From Paraspadella gotoi (Eukaryota > Chaetognatha): a stretch of 64,000 nt of DNA. The position numbers and the translations under genes were made by a program. A model generated the notes under the pieces. That model saw only the letters and a program-made list of their open reading frames with translations, had not been told where the DNA came from and did no database searches. Below are positions 22,700-33,294 of the stretch, piece after piece. Position 1 is the stretch's first letter. Each line of letters starts with the position of its first letter. The stretch is taken from NCBI GenBank assembly GCA_051294375.1, contig CM119271.1:6635632-6699631 (forward strand), given 5' to 3'.

Positions 22700-23333
22700 A
22701 CGGCAAGTAGCGCTTCAGCGGTCGGACATACTTTACGTCGACCATGAACCACTTGGGGTTGTCCTTTTTGGCGGAGGGATCGTAATGAGGATCTTTCTTA
22801 TCGAACTGTGTGTGGTCAACGTAAGATTCCTTGACCACTTCTACGATGCCAACCACTCCGGGCGGTTTAGTGTTGCTATTAGGATAAATTAAAAATACAC
22901 AAACAAAAACCTATCAATTAAAAACTGAATAACTTTTTGTATTTAATTCATTCCAAATAACCTACCTGTGGTAAAAAAATGCTTTGTCCCCCACGCGCAT
23001 CTGGTCACGCATGAAGTTTCGGGCCTGATAATTACGCACGCCGTCCCAACAGGCGGTTCCCTCCGGCTCCTTCTTCAAATCGTCGAATCCAAACTTGACG
23101 TCGACGCCCTTTTCGATTCGAGTCTCGGGCTCTGACTTGAAGAGCCAGTGGGAGTAGGGTCGCGGAGAAGCGGAAGAGGCGGAAGAAGATGCTTCGGCTC
23201 CGTTGACCTTTTGGTTTTTGTCAACGGCGGATTCGGGAGAGGAGGACCTTTTTCTCTTTTTAATGTCCGACTTCTTTGACTTAACGGCCGCCGTTGTCTC
23301 GCGCTTTCTTTTCGTCCCTCTTTTCGGTGGCAT
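22542..23333 (-). CDS. THYN1: THYN1-like EVE-domain protein, 2 exons
   Basis: Small nuclear protein with an EVE (PUA-related) fold; the family is thought to bind modified DNA bases. Exons 23333-22966 and 22875-22542 join in phase 2 (GT-AG) to give 233 residues. Residues 1-60 are a Lys/Arg-rich, nuclear-localisation-like tail (PPKRGTKRKRE, DIKKRKRSSSP). The EVE domain has SHWLFKSEPETR, ACWDGVRNYQARNFMRDQMR, AFFYHRSNTKPPGVVGI, KWFMVDVKYVRP and the end LTKDEFDFIVDLE, all typical. The start lies 121 bp after the MED19 stop, with an acceptor-like site 20 nt before the ATG. A partial second copy of exon 2 sits across the assembly gap. Confidence 0.93.
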
Positions 23334-23454
23334 AGTATTTTTTTTTGGTTGATCTAAATAGAAAGAACGAAGAATTCAAGAAGCGGAAATAATCGACAGG
23401 TCATACATAAAATAGAAAAAGGGGGGGGATTGGATGGGGGGTGTTAATTTCTAT

Positions 23455-24177
23455 TCATTCTGCTTTGTGCTTTTTCTCTTTGTGTTTCTTCTCCTTATGT
23501 TTCTCTTTCTTATCCTTGTCCTTTTTCTTCTTGTGTTTTTTGCGATCCTGATCGCTGTTGTTCCCGTTGACGGGATCCAAATGTGTAGGGGGAATACCGA
23601 CCCCAACGGCCGCGCATCCAGGTTCAAGCCCCACTCGGTCCTTATCATACTTATTCTTCTTTAGCTTCTTTTTGGCCGGCGGCTGCATCATAAGCTGCCG
23701 ATATTGCTCCGGCAGCGGCCCAGGATGTAACCGAAAACCGGCCAACTGCGACACGGTAAGTTTTTCTATCTCCTTGCCAGTGATTGGCGGCTTCTCAATG
23801 ACGCTGCGCAACGAAGAGTTGTCGTTGTCCCCCACTGTGTCAACAATGCCCGGAAGGTTGGGCAAGAAGGACGAGAGCGGTTCTTTAACCTTTTTCCCGT
23901 TAAACTTTTGGTAGGCGTGCTCGAGGTTGTACTCGATGATGAGATTGCTTTGCCCGGTAACCTTTTCCTTCTCGGGAGGTTCTTTCAAAAGGTAAAAAGG
24001 CCCGCTATGGACCACGCTGGGGTTCTTCCCGAGAGAAATGTTGAGTTTGAGCGTTCCCGTAGAAGAGGGTTCGTTGCGGGCGACTGCGGGGCTGCGTGAC
24101 CCCCGGTCGGGGATGCCGCGAGGGCTCATTTTAGGCGGAGTTGCGTCGCGCGAACCGAAGTCTGGAGTGGCCATCAT
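23455..24177 (-). CDS. MED19: Mediator subunit 19, single exon
   Basis: Head/hook subunit of Mediator, linking transcription factors to RNA polymerase II. It is 240 residues from tandem ATGs at 24177/24174. Residues 1-45 are Pro/Ser/Arg-rich. The conserved core runs FYLLKEPPEKEKVTGQSNLI, EYNLEHAYQKFNGKKVKEPL, SSFLPNLPGIVDTVG and the LTVSQLAGFRLHPGPLPEQY block (about residues 60-165). The C-terminal 35 residues are a Lys/His/Asp repeat (KEKKHKEKKHK), as in animal MED19. Spacing is 278 bp after AKAP10 and 121 bp before THYN1. An acceptor-like ttcag lies 25 nt before the ATG. Confidence 0.95.
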   Translation of the reverse strand: MMATPDFGSRDATPPKMSPRGIPDRGSRSPAVARNEPSSTGTLKLNISLGKNPSVVHSGPFYLLKEPPEKEKVTGQSNLIIEYNLEHAYQKFNGKKVKEPLSSFLPNLPGIVDTVGDNDNSSLRSVIEKPPITGKEIEKLTVSQLAGFRLHPGPLPEQYRQLMMQPPAKKKLKKNKYDKDRVGLEPGCAAVGVGIPPTHLDPVNGNNSDQDRKKHKKKKDKDKKEKHKEKKHKEKKHKAE

Positions 24178-24455
24178 ATTTAACGATTAGTTCTTTTAAC
24201 GCCTGAATATAATTTTGCAAGATGCAAGCCATTAAATGAAACGAGAAAAGTAACAAGAGTGTAAAAACATCTTCAGAGACAATCATATTCTCGATATTTC
24301 TCGATCGGGACAATTAGTAATTAACCGCTCGCGAGTGATGATCGTGTGGAATCAGGGAAGGGAAAAGACTAAATAACAATAATTATAACAGGAGAGAAAT
24401 CAAAGATAAAACGCAACTTGAGTATAATTGTCGAAAAGTGGGGGGAGCAGAAAGG

Positions 24456-26525
24456 TCAATGACGCGTTTCTGTTTCTTTATGGAATTGGTTGTCGCTATC
24501 TTCGCTCGGGGTCTCGAAGGCGGGTCGCCCCATTGTCAAGGAAGTGACGTCGTTAATAACCATTTGCGCAATCTGCGTCGCCATCAACTCCTGAGCTTTG
24601 GCTTGGGACTCGTCGTGTACCAAGTTTTTGAAGGCTTTGGCAATGCGATTCGAGCTTTTCTTTTTCAGCGTGTCGGGGTGGCACCAAAGTTGAGAGCGAA
24701 AGTCGCCCATGTCGTCCACGCTACCGAAGATGAGTGGACCGGCGTTTCGCTTTTTACGCCAGAGGGCATCTGGATCGGCGTCGATACGCGACTCGGCGAT
24801 CATTTCTTTCACAGACTTTTGACCCTTGCTGCGAAAGTTGCGCTGAAAAAAGGACGAAAAAGAAGAATATTTTTATTGTTACTCTTAAAAAGTAAGAAAA
24901 GACGAAACAAATAAAACGATCAGCACCTTCACACTTCCCGAAGCCAGCAATGTGCTGCCAGTTTCTGAGCTGCTGGCATCGCTACCGCTCCTTGGCCGAT
25001 GGGCGCCGCTTGGTACGCCTCCCAACCTAACGCCATTGACGAGCTCGCTGAGCCAACGGTAGTAGATGGGGCTCCCTAGAAACGGGCGCAGGTATTCCCG
25101 ATCGAGGGCGCCAAGTACAAGCTCGACGGCAGGGTCGAAGCAGCAAGGATCAGGGACTCCGTCTTCGCGGCAGATGGCGGACTCTACCCGCAGGCGAACC
25201 GCGTCAGGAAATCCGAGACTCTCGGTCGCTTGTAGGGATAAGTATTTGTCGTAGATGACCATGGCGTCGGATAAGGCCTCGAGCGCTGCATCAGCGGAGC
25301 TCTGCGTTGCGGAATCAGTATCGGGAAGAGAGGTTTTGAGCGGACGAGAAAAATTCTCGGCCGCCAACCAAAACTGAAGCAGAGGTGTCGCGCCCTCGTT
25401 CTCCAAAAATTCCATCAAGTAAAACAAGGCGTTTTCGTGATAGAGGATATCGCTGAGGCGAACCTCGGCGCCTGTGAGAAGGGCGATCTGCAAAGGCCAA
25501 GAGGGGGGGGGGTTGGGCAAAGGTTTTGAAATTTATTTATTTAAAATTAATCCATCCCCACTTCAATGATTCAACTAAACAATAATAACAATTTACATAC
25601 TTATTCCGCAAGACTACCTGATATCTGACATGAAAGTCCGAAGCGAGAAATTCCGGATAGCGGTGTTCTATTTCGGCAAGCACGAGGCGTTGGGCTTCGG
25701 CAAAGCAACTCGGGTCGACGCGGCCGTCCTCGCCGCAAATGAGGCTCACCACGGCGTTGTGAGCGGATTCTGGGAGCGGAACGCGCTCAGCGGCAGTCGG
25801 GCTCACGTATTTTCGATAGATGGCAACGGCATCGGCCTCCACTAGTTTAGAGGCGCGGGAGACGGAAGAACAGTCTTTCACGAGATCATGTGCGGGCGGT
25901 GGCGGCAGCGGCGGTGCGATTCCGTTTATATCACAATGACTAGAAGTTTTAAAGCTGTAACCTCCGTTTTGCGTTGGGAAGGCCACCGTTTCGGAGGGTG
26001 TCTCTTCCGGCGACACGGAGGGATCTCTGCGTGAACTGTTTAAACGGCTGCGTAACCTCGTTCTGTAAAATAAAAGAAAAAAAAATAACTTCATCTAACA
26101 GAGAATAAAAGTGAAGGAACTGACTTGGCCGTCGTTCGGAAGCTCTCGACATCGAGCCAAAAACGCAAGAGGTGTCCCCAGCCTCCCGATTCGGAGAAGG
26201 CCAAAAGAGCGCGGGTGGCGACAGCGTCGGCGAGAGTCTCCGCCAAAGACATCGAGAGGCGGGACAAAGTCGGAAATTCTCGCTTCGCCGCCGCCACCGC
26301 GCGAAGGTTAAACCGCGGCAGCGGCGCCTCTGTAAACCCGTTTGATTTTGAACGGAGGCGGGCTAGAAGAAGATGAAACTATTAATGGAATCCTTAATAG
26401 AAAGAGAACGTATTTGCCTTACAATCATTTTGGCAAGCTTTGTTTGAAAGTGTGGAATTAGTGGGGCCGAGACGCTTCGGAATGTCTTCGTCTTTCGATG
26501 CTCTTCGTCGCTTGAAAAAGTTCAT
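24456..26525 (-). CDS. AKAP10: AKAP10 (D-AKAP2), 5 exons
   Basis: Dual-specificity A-kinase anchoring protein with two RGS domains. Exons 26525-26423, 26362-26125, 26062-25618, 25487-24927 and 24842-24456 join in phases 1, 2, 0, 0 to give 577 residues. The start MNFFKRRRASK resembles the family start. The first RGS domain is split by a Pro-rich linker (GGWGHLLRFWLDVESFRTT, then AIYRKYVSPTAAERVPLPES and ICGEDGRVDPSCF). The second has YLMEFLENEGATPLLQFWLA and AMVIYDKYLSLQATESLGFP. The C terminus has the amphipathic PKA-regulatory-subunit helix AQELMATQIAQMVINDVTS (about residues 535-555). It is shorter than human (662 aa). Donors of introns 2 and 4 (GTCAGT, GTGCTG) are somewhat weak. Confidence 0.93.
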
Positions 26526-26775
26526 CGTCGACGATCGCTGTCGTAACGCGACGATGGGCGGCGGCCCCTGCGCGATTTTACCGCGCCTGTCATCGAGGGC
26601 CCCCAAGCGTTGTATCCGCTTGAGCGAAAAATACGTTTAGCAAGGGAATTTCGTAAATACACTATAAAGGAATTTATTTGAGAAAATCCTCCGAAAAAAA
26701 TTTTAAAAGTATAGTGATCTCGCCAGTCGTTACGATCAAAAAAAATTAATGAAAAAATCCGAAAAAAAAAAGAAT

Positions 26776-27045
26776 GATTGATGCGATAACAAATTATTGA
26801 TGTAATAGTAATTTATTAATGTAATAATAATAAATAGATAAAATAGTAATTGATAAAATTACTATTTTAAATTAATTTAAAATAATAATTGATTGATATA
26901 ATAATAATTGATTAGTAATAAGATCACTAATTATTGATACGATGATAACCAAATATTGATGCAATAATAACTAAATGATTGATGCGATGATAACCAAATG
27001 ATTGATGCAATTATAGTCATTCATTAACGCGATGAGTCATTCATT
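26776..27045. repeat. ATTGATG tandem-repeat array
   Basis: Diverged units of attgatgtaatagtaatt and attgatgcgatgataaccaa, the same family and the same order of subtypes as 7964-8420. The copies are 18 kb apart, so this is a dispersed satellite rather than one local expansion. Confidence 0.8.
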
Positions 27046-27379
27046 GTAAATAAAACAAATGCATGTATTAGTAAGAAAGAAAAAAAAAAAAAAAAGAGTG
27101 AAAAAGAGAAGTCCAGCCGCAACAGAGCTGAATTCGTTTTTAGACGAATCAGAACAGGCAGCGATGGAAAAAAAGAGCGACATATAATTAAAAGAGAGAG
27201 AAAAAGTGATATATAATTAAAATGTAATTATAATTTTTTTAAATTTATAAATAAAACAAACAAATGCGTGTAGAAATATTGATGATTTTGATGATGTGAA
27301 ACTATCTAAATTTTTAGCTTCCTATGGTTACACACTTTTATAACGACAGACGGTCACAAAGAAGCAAAAGCGAACCAAG

Positions 27380-27417
27380 ATCTCGCCAAAGACGGGCATG
27401 AGCCCGTCTGGCGAGAT
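27380..27417. other. GC-rich hairpin in AT-rich spacer
   Basis: The left arm (27380-27397) pairs with gcccgtctggcgagat (27402-27417) over 16 bp, with a 2-nt bulge and an atga loop. It stands out from flanks that are mostly A and T. It could be a structured RNA or a fold-back element remnant. Confidence 0.6.
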
Positions 27418-28173
27418 AAAAAGATTCAGATTTACCGTTGTCGGGACGCCTCCCTCCGAAAGTGCTTCCGTCCATTCATCCAAAAGAAATCATTAGTGAA
27501 TATATAAACTCGTCTAAATCAGATAACGATTGAAAAAAGGTATCAACGACAGACAGCCAAAAAAGCAGTTTGGGAGAAAAATAAATAAAGAATAGATTTT
27601 TTTCCCTTGATTCAATTAAACTAAGGTATTTTTAAATTTTTCTTAATTTTACTACTGGAAGAAAACTACGTCTTATTTTGATCATATTACAGGTCACTGT
27701 CTTTCTAGATTTTTATAATATATGTTTTTAAAATATTGACTTTAGTTTAGTTGAATCAAAGGTTATCCAGTAATAACGAAGTACGACCACAAAAAAGTCA
27801 TAGCAATATTAATAATGATCGAGTCATTTTGTAAACGGTAGATGAAAAAAAATATGAATTTTTAATTATTACGAAACATTTACAATTGTTCATGGCAAAA
27901 AGTTCGTATTTTAATAAATTATCGCAAAAACGCCACAACTATCATGAATATCTTCTATACCCATTTTTCCTGAATCTCGATCTCGATTAATGAGATGGTC
28001 AGTTAGGTTTTTGAAAAATTTACAAACGTAAAAATTTAAAGATCCCAAACCAGCTCACATATTTTTTCATCCATAAATAGCAGAGGAGAAATGGGGCTGA
28101 GGCTTCTATCATAGCTTTGACCCCTTCACAATTCGAGAGTCTTCAGCTCCCTTCGATTTCAAAGGGCGGGAGA

Positions 28174-29010
28174 TCAACCGCGTATCTCGTCACCTCCATC
28201 GACCTCATCGAATTTCCGCTTGGCCTGGAAAGCCTCGAGACCCGGAGGGGGCGGGGTCACGGGTTGACCGCACAGCCGGGCACGAAAGATGGGCTCGTAC
28301 TCGACGAGCTGGTGGACAAAGTGCGTATTGGGGTTGACGCAGAACCTCTTGCTCTGCACGAACTGGAACGCAGTCTTGTAGTCGACCCCATACTTTTCCA
28401 TGACGTAGCCAATGACGATGGACGCCGATCGAGAAATACCCGCGTTTCCGTGAACCAACACCTTTCCCTTTATGAAATGAGGGATGTAACTGACCCAAAA
28501 TTTCTTAGGCCTCCGGCAAACCAAACACTACCTGAGACAATAGCGCCGCATCAATGAAGGCCCGAGTTTCTGGTAAAAATTTGATGATGTTTTGGTCGAA
28601 AGAGTCAGAAATGTCGAGGACCATGTATTTAAATTCGTGGGAGAAATTGGGCTTGATGATGTTGGACTCCATCACGTGACGTATGCAAATGACGTGAGTG
28701 ACACCGGCGGCCTAATTATTGGGTGGCAAAACTTCAATTGAAAGTTTTATCCGACTCATTTCAAAATCAGACGGCGTCTCAATGGAATCGTTTTGTTTTA
28801 TTTTGCCTTTAGACTTAACAATTCCTTACCATGACTTACTTTCATCGTTTCTAATTGGCTTTTACAGGCGCTCGCATAGGGACCGAGGTATATCCCGGGA
28901 CAAATTTCTTGCATCTGTCGCCGCATGACATAATTCCAATCCAAGTTGAGTTCATCGTCAGTTTTCGGCAAATTTTCAAAGACGGGTTGTTGCTCTTCCG
29001 GGTTGATCAT
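28174..29010 (-). CDS. STYX: STYX pseudophosphatase, 3 exons
   Basis: Catalytically dead dual-specificity phosphatase-like protein that binds phosphorylated partners. Exons 29010-28840, 28711-28532 and 28467-28174 join in phase 0 throughout, giving 214 residues (human 223). Exon 1 has MRRQMQEICPGIYLGPYASA; exon 2 has AAGVTHVICIRHVMESNIIK and PNFSHEFKYMVLDISDS. Exon 3 opens GKVLVHGNAGISRSASIVIG, where the active-site Cys of the HCxxGxxR signature is Gly (about residue 124). That Cys-to-Gly change is the diagnostic feature of STYX. FCVNPNTHFVHQLVEYE follows. The start is only 94 bp after the PARL stop, with an acceptor-like site 27 nt before the ATG, suggesting co-transcription. Confidence 0.95.
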
Positions 29011-29104
29011 ATCAAAGAATCAGTTTACATCATTCGACTGCTTAGGGAAAAAAATCTCTAATAAAAAGCTTAAGATCGGAAAAAAAGAAAAAAACTAGGG
29101 AGGA

Positions 29105-30154
29105 TTAAGAGTCGACGCGCAACTCGTGCCAAAAGTCGATGAATTCCTTCTGGTACTTGAGCACGTAGTGTTGGCCAAAGGCCACGAACCCAGCCCCAAA
29201 GAGGGATCCCCCCAAATGCGAAGCGTGGTCAAAAAATTTCCAGCGAAGAAAGACGCCGGCGGTGTCAAAGGCGAACATGGTTCCAAGGGCGTACTTGGCG
29301 GCGATGGGAAACATAGGCAAAAATATGATGGCCAGCTTGGTGTCAGGGTACTGAGTGCAGACTGCCGCGGCGAGTCCAAGGATGGCGCCGGAAGCACCCA
29401 CGCTTATTGTTTTACTCCCGAGCGCCACTTTGTAAACGGAAGACGCCAAGGCAGAAACCATGCCCGCCGAGACGTACAACGCGACCGTCTGCTCTTTTCC
29501 AATTGCGTTGACGATGGAAGGAGCGAAGGACCACAGGCAAATCATGTTGATGGCAAGATGTACGAACGAAGTGTGAGAGAACATGTGGAGAAACATGGAC
29601 AGGCAAGGAGACTTGCCGAAAGGGCTGGAAGTGAAGTAGCGAGACATGACAGCCGGGTTTACCAAGCGCCACGCGACGAAAACGCCGAGGTTGACGACCG
29701 CGCAGCTCAGCGCCATCTTTTCACCGACGGATAGTTGATTCCACGATTCATTCATCCACTCTCGCCATGAGGGACTTTTCCTGTTAAAGTTGAAGAAGTC
29801 GCGGACGCTGTCCGGGACGCCGGGACGCAGAGAATTAGAAAATCGTTTCGCACGATCGCGTAAATCTTCGTATCTGTAGATGGCAGCGCCGGTGAAGGCG
29901 CAAAAGCAGGTGGCGCCCGTGAATAGCGTCGGCTTTAAGAGAGGACCACCTATAGGCTTTCCAGCAGAAGCGACGGGGAAAGAGTTTCTCTTTCTGAACT
30001 TAGACAATCCGGATTTGTTGTTGCCTCCCCGAGCGCCGAGAAAGCGAACCGGCGCCGAGATATTCACGCCAATTCGATTGCCAAAAGTCAAACTGTCGGC
30101 GGAAACGCGATTGAGGAAGAAAGGCCTCGCACAAGTCACGAATACATTATTCAT
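29105..30154 (-). CDS. PARL: PARL mitochondrial rhomboid protease, single exon
   Basis: Inner-membrane rhomboid serine protease (PINK1/PGAM5 processing in other animals). The frame is uninterrupted, 349 residues. The N-terminal 60 residues are Arg/Ser-rich without acids, as in a mitochondrial presequence. A helix near 77-92 is the extra TM segment of PARL. The rhomboid core shows MFLHMFSHTSFVHLAINM (about 187-204), the catalytic serine in SVGASGAILG (Ser255) and the catalytic histidine in FFDHASHLGG (His313). The C terminus is YVLKYQKEFIDFWHELR. Upstream of the ATG are several T-rich acceptor-like sites (ttttttcag, tttttag, tttctag). Next gene STYX follows at 94 bp. Confidence 0.95.
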   Translation of the reverse strand: MNNVFVTCARPFFLNRVSADSLTFGNRIGVNISAPVRFLGARGGNNKSGLSKFRKRNSFPVASAGKPIGGPLLKPTLFTGATCFCAFTGAAIYRYEDLRDRAKRFSNSLRPGVPDSVRDFFNFNRKSPSWREWMNESWNQLSVGEKMALSCAVVNLGVFVAWRLVNPAVMSRYFTSSPFGKSPCLSMFLHMFSHTSFVHLAINMICLWSFAPSIVNAIGKEQTVALYVSAGMVSALASSVYKVALGSKTISVGASGAILGLAAAVCTQYPDTKLAIIFLPMFPIAAKYALGTMFAFDTAGVFLRWKFFDHASHLGGSLFGAGFVAFGQHYVLKYQKEFIDFWHELRVDS

Positions 30155-30425
30155 CGTTCTACTAGAAAGTTCAATAATGAATTACTCAAAATCTAAAAAG
30201 CTAAAAATAAAACTGAAAAAATGTTAAAAATATAAAATGTAAACTGATATGGTTTGACAAGCATTGACCTGCAATGAAAAGAATAAGTTTAAAGCGTGTG
30301 AAATTGATTCAGTAATACGTATATCAACAGTAAAGAAAGAACCAAAAATTAGTATTAGTATTATTAATAGTAATTTATCCTTCCAACAAAGGGAAGAGTA
30401 ATCCTAAGCCAGAGGCGAAGCCACT

Positions 30426-30711
30426 TCACAAGTCTTCGATTGAGCTCATTGTAAGTGATGTTTCCTCCTCGTCCGCAGGGAGTAAATAAAAGGCAGAAAA
30501 TCGTGAAGAGTCGCGCCAGACGAGACGTCGTTGACAGAAAAAGTAAACCACGAAAATGACTAAAAGGCCGAGTAGAACTAGAAGAGAGAGGATAGAAGCG
30601 GACCCTCTCCAAGACGGATTAGACTTTTTATTTACACCTTATTTAAAAAAATGTTGCTTACCCTTATTACTTAATAAATTATCATTGATACTTACTTGAC
30701 AGGTGTTCCAT
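30426..30711 (-). CDS. Predicted 75-aa single-pass membrane micropeptide, 2 exons
   Basis: Built from a 16-nt first exon (30711-30696, ATG then five codons plus 1 nt, followed by a consensus GTAAGT) and a second exon 30637-30426 joined in phase 1 across a 58-nt intron with a T-rich acceptor. The product begins MEHLSSVNKKSNPSWRG and has a strong hydrophobic helix ILSLLVLLGLLVIFVVYFF (about residues 21-39). A basic patch follows (CQRRLVWRD), then an acidic tail ending SIEDL. It is too short and too spliced for simple frame searches. It sits between the acid phosphatase and PARL, co-oriented. I recognise no family. The helix and tidy splice signals make it plausible, but expression is unproven. 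Confidence 0.5.
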
Positions 30712-31317
30712 TTTATCCAAATTTAATTGTAAAAAATAATTTGAAATACTTTTTCGAAATAATCTATAAAATAAATGAAAAAGGCCTGAAACGACTAAAC
30801 CACGAAATTTAACTAGCAGCTTTGAAATTGCTGCTGTAGCCGAATGCTATAACTTTAATAATGCAAAGTCAAGTTGGTGAAATATTTATAATTTAATGCA
30901 CCTAGAAAAATTTTAAAATATCTGTAAAGATTTTGTTATTTCATTTTATATGCGAGTGTTCCGAATTAACACTGTTCCGAATTACCCCGCACTACCCTAT
31001 ACTAATAAAGAGTATATGAATCTCCAAGGGAATATAGTTTTCTTGTTTGAATTTTTTTAAAGCGCGTCATAAACCTCATACTAATGGGTTTAACTTTGAA
31101 TCTATAAAATAAGTACAGGCACCGAAAATATTATTACTAATTCTATAATGTGATAGTGTTGCAATAAGATTAATCGCAATAAAAAAATTGACACAATGAC
31201 CATTTCTATAAATGGTTTTTGCTCTTCGCGCAAAATCAAATCATCTACTAAAATTTAAAAAAAACTTCAATATTCCATATTGAGCATGGAGATCATTTTT
31301 CCGTTCGAGTTATTCTC
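30712..31317. other. Spacer downstream of the acid phosphatase
   Basis: About 600 bp, AT-rich. It includes a short local duplication (gttccgaattaac, gttccgaattacc near 30958-30985). No other feature seen. Confidence 0.5.
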
Positions 31318-32688
31318 TCAACCTGAAACGTAGCCATAAGTCTCTCCGTCGTCAGTAGGGTGGGCAAGAGGCAAGGCGGCCTCCCCGTCATCATCGGGTG
31401 AAAAGCGTAGAGCTGAAAATCGTCGGTAGTCGGGTCGGGCGCCGCGACGCTGACGCACAAGGAAGAAGACGCAAGAGAAAAACAAGATGGCGACGAGTAG
31501 CGAGACCAAAAGGGAGAGAAAGAGGACGATGGTGTCACGACTCGGATCTTGCAGCAGCTCGCTTAAACCACCACCGTCGGAGGCACACTCCTTACTGCGA
31601 TCTACAGGAATGTTGTAAGACAGAATCCTCTTAAAACGCTTCAACGGACAACGTTCTTCACAGAATGGAATTTTGAGAAGCTTGGCCCGAGTCAAGTCGG
31701 GCTCTCCACCGCCGCGAAGAAAGTAGACGGCGACCGTGTAATCGGAGGGATCCTGAGAACCTTCCACTTTAGCGAAGAGTTCAACTAGGACAGTTGAAAA
31801 GTAATGAGGTTGAAGGTGGACTTGGAAAACGTTCAAGGCAGCGAGGAGAGACATCACGGTCGTGTCGTGGGCCGAATAAACGAACATTTTGTTAGTCACA
31901 TTATTCGCAATCTTATTTTCCATGTTGCGAATCATGGTGCCCAGTAGGGGTCCGCCGCCGAGTCTGACGAGCTTGTCGGTGCTCATGTAAAGTGTTGGAT
32001 CATAGCTTTCGTAGACAAAATTGAGAAAACCGAGAACAGTTTTATTTTTAGCGATCCATTCGGGAAGTAAATATTTGTGTTGACGGGCGCAATAAACTGT
32101 GTCTGCAATCCGTCCAATTCTTAAGGAGGCATTGCCACTGCGCTGAAGGATGTAGTCCATGATCGTACCATTCTCCGCCGTGTTGTTAATAGCAAAAGGC
32201 AAATTTTTTTCCGCCCAGGTTTTCTCTTTCCAAAAGGCGGGACAATCGCAGCCAGGCGAAAGGAGGTATCCCGCTTTGTCTACGTGAACTGGGACCGGTT
32301 GCCACAAGCGCCCAAGCTCGTTTGTTTCGTTCCATCGTTGCCATCCTTGAGGCGGGTAAAGTCCTGCCATGTTGGCCTGCGCGCTCATGATGGTGCGATC
32401 GACATCCGAGCTCATCACAGTTATTTCACTCGCTAAGTAAGTTTCGTTCAAGAAGTATTTATATTTTTTGCGTAGTTGCCTTCCCAACTGAAAGTGCTGC
32501 TCGATGCCTCGAGGCGTGAGGCAACCAAGTCCCATTGGCCAGTCAACGTCGGCGGGGCGAGGGTAGTTCGGGAAGAGTGCGATGGGACTGCGATCCCCAT
32601 GACGCCACAAAATCTGAGATAGAATTAACGTCTCTCCAGAGACGGAATCAACCAAGGCCCAAAAGAAAAGCACCGTTTGAACAATCAT
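31318..32688 (-). CDS. Histidine acid phosphatase, ACP2/ACP3-like, single exon
   Basis: Type I membrane acid phosphatase of the lysosomal/prostatic class. It is 456 residues, with an N-terminal signal peptide (IVQTVLFFWALVDSVSG). The catalytic phosphohistidine motif is LWRHGDRSP (His30), the proton donor motif is YSAHDTTVMS (His274-Asp275), and SSDVDRTIMSAQANMAGLYP is also typical. Several N-glycosylation sequons (NETY, NNTA, NGTI, NASL, NKTV) fit a lumenal domain. One membrane helix (about 385-410) is followed by a short tail ending ETYGYVSG; a tyrosine-based tail motif is how lysosomal acid phosphatase is sorted. An acceptor-like site lies 22 nt before the ATG. Confidence 0.92.
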   Translation of the reverse strand: MIVQTVLFFWALVDSVSGETLILSQILWRHGDRSPIALFPNYPRPADVDWPMGLGCLTPRGIEQHFQLGRQLRKKYKYFLNETYLASEITVMSSDVDRTIMSAQANMAGLYPPQGWQRWNETNELGRLWQPVPVHVDKAGYLLSPGCDCPAFWKEKTWAEKNLPFAINNTAENGTIMDYILQRSGNASLRIGRIADTVYCARQHKYLLPEWIAKNKTVLGFLNFVYESYDPTLYMSTDKLVRLGGGPLLGTMIRNMENKIANNVTNKMFVYSAHDTTVMSLLAALNVFQVHLQPHYFSTVLVELFAKVEGSQDPSDYTVAVYFLRGGGEPDLTRAKLLKIPFCEERCPLKRFKRILSYNIPVDRSKECASDGGGLSELLQDPSRDTIVLFLSLLVSLLVAILFFSCVFFLVRQRRGARPDYRRFSALRFSPDDDGEAALPLAHPTDDGETYGYVSG

Positions 32689-32914
32689 CGCATTTTCCGT
32701 TCTTAATAATCTGGAAGTCGGGGGAACGCAAATTTTTTACAACATGCAAAATTTCCATATTTTCCTTGGCTTGCACAACATCATAATAGTCAATAAATAC
32801 TTAGTAATTATTCAACCCATTGAACTTGAGAGATCTTTTTAAAATTCGATAATAAGTTTAATAACAAAAAAAAAAAAAAATGTAATAAAACCACAAAATT
32901 CCTAATGAATGGAG

Positions 32915-33108
32915 TGGGAGTGAATAAACGAGACAGAGAGAGTCTTGGTTGAAAGTGATGAGCGCAGGGACCTGCTATGTCATTATCTTGTAAGAGTGAT
33001 GGAGGCCTTAAACCACCAAAGCCTGTCAAAAGTCAGGGGCAAGATAGTTTATTTATTAAATCAATTCAAATGAATGGATAATTTTTATATTGGTTGTACT
33101 AATTTCAT
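32915..33108 (+). repeat. 190-bp dispersed repeat, copy 1
   Basis: Matches 43502-43682 in the same orientation. The shared core includes agggacctgctatgtcatta, then ttgtaagagtgatggaggcc and tttttatattggttgtacta, with small indels. The ends are gggagtgaataaacgaga and actaatttcat. No coding capacity. Confidence 0.85.
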
Positions 33109-33294
33109 AGAGTATTGCGACAAGGTTTCAGAACAAAAGTTCTCATAATAGAAATGAAAAATAACAAAATAAAAAGCTAATAAATTATCTAGAAAAGATA
33201 AAAACTAAATAACAATAACAAAAAGTGAATTGATTTTAATTGAAAAAAAAAAAAAAATCTTAATTCGGAAAGAATGAATCATACAGAAACGAAA

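Larger units (their letters stand above)
26526..28173. other. 1.6-kb spacer between STYX and AKAP10
   Basis: Very AT-rich. It contains a tandem-repeat array (26776-27045), an A17-type run near 27079-27095 and a GC-rich hairpin (27380-27417). No coding gene is seen. Confidence 0.6.
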
